From contig JBBHKE010000484.1 in the NCBI GenBank assembly GCA_037447655.1, forward strand, positions 1 through 42,228: a stretch of DNA of 42,228 nt, read 5' to 3'. The stretch's first letter is position 1. Each line of letters opens with the position of its first letter. A program made the translations under genes and the position numbers. Below, in pieces: positions 28,701 through 37,700 of this stretch. This DNA is from Zygnema cylindricum. Taxonomy: Eukaryota; Streptophyta; Zygnematophyceae; Zygnematales; Zygnemataceae. Below the pieces are notes generated by a model, which saw nothing but the letters and a program-made list of their open reading frames with translations, ran no database searches and was not told where the DNA came from.

Positions 28701-31700
28701 CCATTAGGCAGTTACATTTTCTTGTTCTCTGGTGTCTGTGGCATGCGCTACACAGCCCATTGCTACTAGAGTTTGTGAGTTATTAGCGATAACACTTCAT
28801 TAGAATCAACTACTCTAAATTATGTGTCGTAATGTTGCTCATTATGGGCCATTCAACTAATTAGTGTTATCAACACTACACTCACTCGAATTAGAGTGAT
28901 TGACTCTGACAGGGGTGGGCTGTGTAGTTCATGGGAAATTAGATGTGCATTTCGGGGATATTAAAAGTAAACATGTTATTCGTGCTGTTAATACAGTTCT
29001 AAGGGCTAGCTCAAGGTGAATTTTTACCATCAGTTCACGAAAGCTCTTTCAATAACTTAGTAATTAATTCTCCAGTGTGGATAAAGCTGACATATGTTAA
29101 CGTGTAGGATTGCCAGCGTAAGGCAATGAGACTTGCACCAGTAAGGGCACTTTTTTTTTTTTGCGACATCCTTAGGATCGATCACTCACTCCTAAAAACT
29201 ATTCCAGTTAATTGACTGAAATGTGCTGTGCATGCAGACTCATTTTTGTTCCATTAGTTCTTTGCATCTCTAAAGTTGACGCTTCGGCAAAGAAAATGGA
29301 GGCCGAAAAACTTGCTGTTGAACATGGTAAGATTTGAAATGTCAAGATGGTTTTTAGATTTCTAGATTTGCTGTATGGTTGGGAGCAGTGACTATCACTA
29401 GTTTAACTATTTGTAACCTAGACTGTTTAGTCCTGATGTTCGATGCAAATTGGCAATTATTCAATTAATGTAAAGCGAGAATTTACAGCAGTGGATCTCA
29501 TGCTTCATCATTTACATCAGTGCAGGCATATTTGAAGCCTCCTGGATGAGTTATTACTGTCAGAACCTCTTTGCTTATTTACCATTGGTTTTATTAAGGT
29601 GAACCAGGCAGATTGTGTTTAGTATAAAACCTGCATGGTCTAGGATGCACCTGACATGGAAAAACTGTATCCTGAGTTGCATGTATAAACATTGTTAACA
29701 CGATGATAAGTTTGCAACAAAATCAACATAAAAGGTGGCGAGCAGTGAAGCTTGTTTTCCGTGTTTCTTTAGCACTGTCGCTCAGGTGCTTTCATTAGCC
29801 ACTTGGTCCTTGGTATTTATATGTGCGTACAATTAGAGGCGAGACCTGAATATTTTGGAAATTGGCGTAGAACTTCATGGTGTTGCTTCAAGCTCAATAG
29901 TTGCAGATAACTGTACTTACATTCACGAAGGGCGTACTGACTTTTAGTTTTTTCTAGCCACGATCGAATACATGTAAAAGCTCAATGATTGACATATGCA
30001 GAAGAGCTGCTTTATATATTTCTTAGGCATTTGGTTTCTGATTTGTTTGGTCTTAATGCAGGGCTTTCAGGGCTTCCAGAATGTAACCTCCGGAAGGTGT
30101 TAAATATGTGTTAACTTTCAACACTCCTAAAAAAAACTTTTGTTCTGTGCTCTGCAGGTATCCATATTGTACGTGAGTGGAATTCTGCCTGCACTCACCT
30201 TCTGATCCAGAACAAAAGCTTTCTCTCACCAGTTGTTGCAAAAGCGATTGCCTCCCATAAGCCCATTTCGACACTTGATTATCTCCTGGTAACGTTTCAC
30301 CATCTAGTGACGCTTGATGTTTTGTGTGCGATAGGCAGTCTGTTAGACTGGCAGTTTTGACGAAGGAAGGAGATTTATCTGACAGTTGCCCTTTTCAATA
30401 ATCACTTTTAGTCCCCTTTTCAATGGTCATTTTTCACTATCTTCGTTCAAATTTACACCATTTATCCATTATTGGTTTGCAAGTGCTGTTTGTGGAAAGT
30501 TCTTTAAGTTGTCGCCAGCATGCTGAGCAATATGAGATGAAAAGATTGGAGCTGTCTATAATGCGCAGTCGACCTTTTGACTGCTGTCATTTGCATTTGT
30601 TTGTGGGTTGCATCTCTGTTGAATGTGCATTTTTTATTTCAAAGATTCTATAAATAAGTTCAACGGCTCTTATTGTTTGCAGGCTTTCTCTTTTGTCAAT
30701 TCAGCTGACACTCCACTACCAAATCCTGAAGAGTGAGCTTTCATTTCATGCTCGCCTTTGAAGACATGTTGATCTATTGTGTTTGGTTTCATTTTCTTTG
30801 TAATTTCTCTTTTTCACAACTGAAAGGAACACTACGAAGGCAGCTTGTGATTCTTGTCGCCTCAAAACACAGTGCGCTTCAGTGTGGTGAAGCTGTCTTT
30901 TTCAAAAAGAATGGTTGTTAAATCTAGGACAGTTTTGGTCATGCCCGAATATTGATCATAGGATTGGAGTAGTCCCTTACAGGTTTAATGACTAAGTTGA
31001 CCGGGCAAAATCAAATACTGGAATAAATTGAAAACTTGTAGTTATTGTTTAGTTGCATTATGCATTCTTGGCCGTTTTACATAAATCACAGACCTGTGGC
31101 TTTTCTTCAGGATAATGTTTTAGCGCGATAATTTTAGAGCTGGTTAAAGGTTGCTCATGAGGAGATCTATTCGACAACCTTTTCAGACGTGGATCTCATT
31201 CAGTTCAGCACTCCGAAGAACGATTGTAATTGGAAGGAGTTAAAGTGCACATGATTTTCTATAATCATTCAATTCACTTGTGAAGGGCATTTGTTTTATT
31301 AAACTAAAAAAAAAAAAATATTTGTGGAGAGTTCCTCAGCAGAGTGCATACTTTTTGCCTTTAAGGGACTGGAGGAAATTGAAATAGCTTGCTGTGGACG
31401 GCGTATTGGTGTGTAAGCATGTCTATACTTATATTTCTTAATATATTTACACTGTCTAGTAAAGAACATACGGACAAAAAGGGATCCAGTAGATGTCACA
31501 TTATGACATGTGGTCACGATAGCCAACTCAATAACATGGAAAGAAGACCCTTGATCCCCTCTTTTCTGGAGGAGGAAAAAGCATCAAAATTGATCAGTTT
31601 TGCATTTCATGTGGATGCATGTACTATTCAGATTTTGCTGATGGGTGTGGGTAACTGTGATTTCTGTAGGTTTGTACCACAGGTATTTGTCGGTGGGGGT

Positions 31701-34700
31701 TCTTCTGATGATATACAAGAGATTCAAACTGAGGCCCCAGTGACAGTGGCACTTTCTAGCATTGAGCGCTCAAAGCTGTTTGAGGGGTTTACTTTCTTCA
31801 TGGGTACTCGTGAATTTGTATGGATCCAACTATACTTGCTTTTGGTGTCCCAAGGAAACTGTAAGGTTCAATTCCTAGACATGAATTATAGCAGCCATAG
31901 ATTTGCCACAGACAGCCACAGTTGCATGAAAGGTTGATAGCTTACTTTAGCTTTTGTGTTTTTATTTTGCTTCGTTTTTTGCTTCCTAAGTCTGAGGTTG
32001 ACGGTTCCTTCTTCATAGATCTATTCGCTTGAGGCCAGTCAATCATCTTGCTGATCTTGCCAATGGTTCAATCGTCGTTTTAAATCGTGAGATGACAGTG
32101 ACTAGTGTATAGACAACAGTTACAAAGCAATATTCAACCCGGTTTTTTTGTGTCAAAGCCAAAGTATTTATGCGAGCGGAAAGCACTGGTTGTAGGTTTT
32201 CATTTTAGGGTTACTTTTATCTTGGCTCTTAGGACAAAACAGGGATTTTCACCGTCCATGTGATTTTGTACCAAAAATCTTGTTTAGAAAAACCCCTTGG
32301 TTCATTAGATTGTCTAGAAATATTGTTACAACAGCAGTCCCAGAAATGTTTGTAGATATATATCTGAATGTCATGATCCTCTTTGTGATGGTTCAATGTA
32401 GAGTGTTTCATTTTTTCAAATTTAAGGGCCTTGTCGTGTCATCTAAACATACACCGTGTCATGTGGCTTTTCTGCTTTGAGGTGAGCTTACAGTATACAG
32501 TAGAACCTGTCTAAAACAATACTCCTGGGACCGGTGGTTGGTATTGAATTAGAGAGGTTATTGAATTACGACGCTGCGATGTAATTCACTATTGAATGGT
32601 CAGGACCGGGCACAAATATTGAATTATGGAGGTTATTGAATTAGGCAGTATTGAATTAGACAGGTTCTACTGTATAAGCTATGAGTGACAGCTTAAAAGC
32701 AATTAAGTCATTTGAAGTGTAGGCCTTTTGCATAACTTTGCCTGTCTCAAAGGACGGGAAAAAGTTTTATAGCGGTAAGGAGTATTCTCTTCTTTTGATC
32801 TTTTTGTAGTATCCAGTAGCTGGTAATTTATTCCGAGAAAATTGGGTGTGGAGTGCAGTACAATGAAAATTTGGCACTGTTGCTTGAAGGAGCTGGAGGC
32901 GTCATAGGGAGGCTTACAATGGAGGTGACTTTTCCTAACCCCTTTTGCTTAACTGCCTTGCGAAATCTCCGGAAACAGGAATCGTTTAAATGTGTAGAAA
33001 CACCCTTCTGAATTTGTTGGCTTTTCTGTTTCTTCTGATATGTGCTTATGCATAAATCAGGTTTTATTAATTGACTTCAGTTGACGTTATAACTAAAGGA
33101 AGTGCAAGTAACTAAAATAAGTTCTCGTGGATTTTGAAGTGATTCACGAATAGGAATTCAACACCCACTGTTTAGGAAATTATGAAGATGTGGGGCTTTG
33201 GTATTGCCGGGCTTTCAGAGTTTCCATGTGTCCATATTCTGTCTGTAGTGTGCTTGTTTTCTGTATTTTCAAAATCTTTATACTTTTCGGAAATGAAGTC
33301 GTTTATTACCTTTCAATTATTGCTTTTGTCAACTATCAATATTGTTATTGCTTTTGGCGTTGTGGGCAAATTAAGTGTTAGCTCATGTGTTCAAATCTGT
33401 TGAGAACCGAATTTCTTAGTTTTTTTTAGTTGCTAAACAAGTGAACTAATTCTAGGGTACGGATTTTGTTATGAACCCCCTCTTGGCGTGTCCAATTTTT
33501 TTTTGTGTGTGTTAATATGACGTGATACATCTTTTTGCTTCACTCTTTTTTTTTGCCCTACGTAAACACAATCCCCCAATTTCTGTTTTAGTTGTAACTT
33601 CTGTACAGTGCAAGGCATATATTAAAGGCGACAGCTTCCACTGGACACAGCTTGTATTGGACATGAAGTCTCTCCAAGAAGGCGATTGATGATGCTCGCA
33701 TTCTGCAGTATAAGTTTGTTGTATGAGTAGAAAAACAAGCTCTACATTTGCACGAAATCCTTGTTGACGCTTCTCGATTCGTCATTTATTATGTTTTCAC
33801 CCTCAGATTAAGAAGAAATGTGTTAACATGTATAAGTTTTGGTTCACGACTGCTGATGTCTGCTACTGTTATGAAGGGCTAGTATTATCTCAGTTAAACT
33901 AAACACATTTGTTCGATGTTCTAAATCTGTCTGATATTCTTTTCTCGGTGAAGCGTCTGTTTGTGTGTTTCCTGTTTGCGTGCAGGTGCTCAGATTTAGT
34001 GCTGAAATGAAACGTAGTGTTTTTGTTCTTCCTTCGAATCAGAAAAATCTTAAATTGGTTAAGCAGTCTATCCCTGCCAACTGTTTGGCGTATTGTGACA
34101 AACTCCATGTCGCAACGGAACTGAGGCTCATAGAAGCAGTTTTGATAGGCACCTGCAATTTTGAGACTTTACTGGAAGCCCCCGATGCAGGTAGTTTTTT
34201 GCAGTTGCCTATGGGGAATCATTTTTCAGAATTTTCCTTTTCTTCGGGGATTATTTTTTCAGAATTTGCATTTTAGAAATTCGAGGCTTGGCAGTGGCCA
34301 AAGCTGGGGCCGGCCAAATAAGAGTTAGGATGAAATGGTAAAAAAAAAATTGTTCGATAGTCCCTGCCCCAGGACATTGCTTCACAGTTGAGGTTGTAGT
34401 TCTAGTTTTCCGGTTCGCATGCCTCAGTTCTCCTTTTTTTCTTCTGCTTTATTTTTCTTAACTCCTTTTCTTTTTTGACTTGGGTGAATCTCAGAGGAAA
34501 AGGTGGCAATGAGTGCCTCGACAGATGAGACTGTCGATAATTCGGAGAGGGATGCTGAGATGGACACTGCTGTCTCAGGCAGGGAGAGAGAAACTGTCCA
34601 GAGTGGTAGGGCCTCGAAGGTAAGAGTCTGAAAGCGAGTCAAAGTCGAAGTCCGTCGAAACCAATCTTAAATAGGTCTCTAGGTCGTATCTGCTCTAGAA

Positions 34701-37700
34701 ACTCCAGTTTTTTGCAGAAAATCACTTGCTATTGTTCGTGATCAATTATGGGACATAATATTGTCTTCCTTCTCTTCTCTTCTTTTTTTTGGCCAAAGCA
34801 AACGGTCTCTTCCAATGAGTTCTCTGAAGCAGTTGTTCCAGGTAGAAGTTGTAACGGCCCTTCAATGGCCCTTCTAAACCCACTGGGTTCAGTGACTTGC
34901 TTATGCGGTCATTTGAAGTTTTTAATGTCAGGATAGAGTTAATTTTCTGTCTCCCACTTTTTTGGGAGGTTTTATAAATGACAGATTCTTCCATCATTTA
35001 AATGTGATGGGTGTGCTTTTATTGGGTAAACAATCATGTCAAGGTCAAGGTTTTGCTTGCAGGAACTGACGTCAGTATCGGTACTAAAAAGCTCAAACAA
35101 CATCTAACCCAGCCGCCTGGCTCCAGGTGCTCGGCAGTGCTGGGTGGTGAATTGCGTTGGTTTCTTGGACAGGTCGGCTGGGAGATGGGGTCAGGGGGGT
35201 TGGGTTTGTAGAGGGAGGAGGGAGATGGAGTGGGGGGAGGAAGAGATGGGTGGAGGTGGTTGGGAGTTTGGGAAGGTGGAGGGTGGTCCATTGGGATTGG
35301 GAATTGGGAAGGCAATGGAAAGCTGTCGCAAGGAATCTGTTGGTAACGGGAAAGCTGTTCCCAACTTCAAGCGCTTCCGGAAGGTAAGTTTAATGGTTGG
35401 CGAAATACAGCAGGGACATAGAAAACTAGTGGATTTGTTGTTTTGCCCTTCCATTAACGAGAGCAGGATGTGGAGTTGGGTGATATATTTCATACATTCT
35501 TGACATTTTATCCTTTCTGCTGTTTTATCACATTCGTTCATTTAATCATTTTTCTTGTTCTGCATTTAAACATGTTTACCCCCTTCCACTCCAAAGGAAG
35601 GATAATGAAAATGAAAGCTTTCTTTTTGTTTCCATGATGGTGTAGGTGGCTGTAATTATCGTATACTGCAGCATTCTGTTTGTTGCAATCCAACAGTGAT
35701 GTATAAAAATGCTGATCCTCAATTTTATGTATCTGCCTCCTGGTCATAAGGAGAATCATGTTATGATCTCCACTTTCTGACAGGTGACTAGCTGACAAAT
35801 TACAGGTCCAAGTTTATGGCTCGTCCTTACCCCTAAAAAATCTCCCCCTAATACTTCCTGCATGTTTGATCCAGTGTTTAGATGTTTCAAAAAATATTCA
35901 CCTGGTCTCTTGTTTGCTGAAATTTTCTATTGGGTTTGGGAGAATGACAGGTTCACCTTGGAGTGGACTCTGGGAATAGCTATGCTGTTTTTGTTCCCTT
36001 TGCAAAAGAGCCTTACAGGTTGGTTTTCGCCACAATTCCTGCTGTATTTGCCTCACTTTTGGTGCTTTTTGCTGTGACTGATCCAACTCAGGAAACTGTT
36101 TCATGGTAATTACTATGCACCATATTTCATCCCTATAACACTAATTAGATCGATTGTTCAATTTTTTGTTCTTTTCCTTATCTCAGAAAACAGTGTTAAT
36201 AATACCAGCCACCACTCCACCATGATAGTAACAAAAGTTCTTTTACCCTGATAGCGATGAACAGTGTAGTTCAGGGCAGGTGTTGGTAGTCTGGGGCAAA
36301 AACTTAAATAGAGTTGTCCAGAGTAATCAGCAAAAGGAAAAATGTCGCACGCATTCATGTGGGCCCCTTTCCCATGTGCATGGATTGTCATGCACCATAC
36401 AACTTTCCCATCTATAATACTATTCTGTACACATTAATTACAGGTGCATCACCAGAAAAATTCTGACTGATTGGTGGAGTTCAGTAGTCTTCATTTGTGA
36501 GAAGTATTGCAGCTTTAATGTTAGTGCTAAGGCTAAAAGTTATTCAGTGGCTTGGTGAATTCTAGCATTGCAATTTTAATAGTGACAGTGACATACAGCT
36601 TGAGATGATATAACGCATGCTTATGTCATACTCACATCTTGGTCGAACAAATGGCAGATGTTGTGTTGTTTGCAAGCAAAAAAGAATTCACGGCAGGGGT
36701 TTTGGTCTTCAAGCTTTTTAATCCTGTCCTTATTGGTTCTCGTTATAGAAAATTGTTTGGCTGTTCATACCGTACGGCAACACGGGCTATTAAAACACCA
36801 TAATAAAATATTGTAGTACACTGTGGTAATTGCCAGGTGGAAGACACAGTATATGTTGGTGATGAATGGGAAGTGTTACTTTGAATGGATGAGAAGACTG
36901 ACTTTGAATAGATGAGAAACATGACTTTGGAAGGAAGTGTTGGTAATGCAACTGAAGAAGAATGTATGGAGCGATGACAGGGAGTCAGACCTACAGAAGG
37001 AGGTCACGGAATTCATGCGGCGTGAGAAAAAACGTAAGGAGAATGAGGCGGCCGCCGATGAGCTTTTCAATGCAGACAGGGTAAATATTACTGTCCTTGC
37101 TTGAGGCCAAAAATCCCTGCCCTTTGCATCACTTCGATTCCTTGGTGTTTTTATGTGCGGTATATTGTACAATTTCGGAAAATGTTCTCTCTGTTCTTTC
37201 TTCCAGTTGTCTCCATCGAAAATGCTGCTGACAAGAGTATTAAAAAAATAATTAGAATTTTCTTCAGTGAAGAATGAGACCCCCCCGTCTTTCTTTTTTT
37301 TCTTTTGGCGTGAGAGCGTTTGTTGTGTTGTACCATTTACTTCAGAAGCTGCTGGCACCATGCGTAACCCATCTCACAAACAGATTATAATCGGTTTTTT
37401 TTCAGTATTATAACAGTTGATTATACTAACCGACTTTTTTCCATATCATAACAGTCGAGTATACTGACCACCAATTTTTTCCAACAAAAACAGACCACCA
37501 TTGCGACTTTTTTTCCATATTACAACTATTTAGTGACAATCATTTCGACTTCTTTTTCCCATATTATCACAACATTTCAACTTTTTTTTCCATATTATAA
37601 CAATCGAGTATGCTGACAACCATTAAGATTTTTTTCCTATATAATATTATACAATTTAATCTAGTATTTGACCACCATTACTTTTTTTTCATATTATGAC

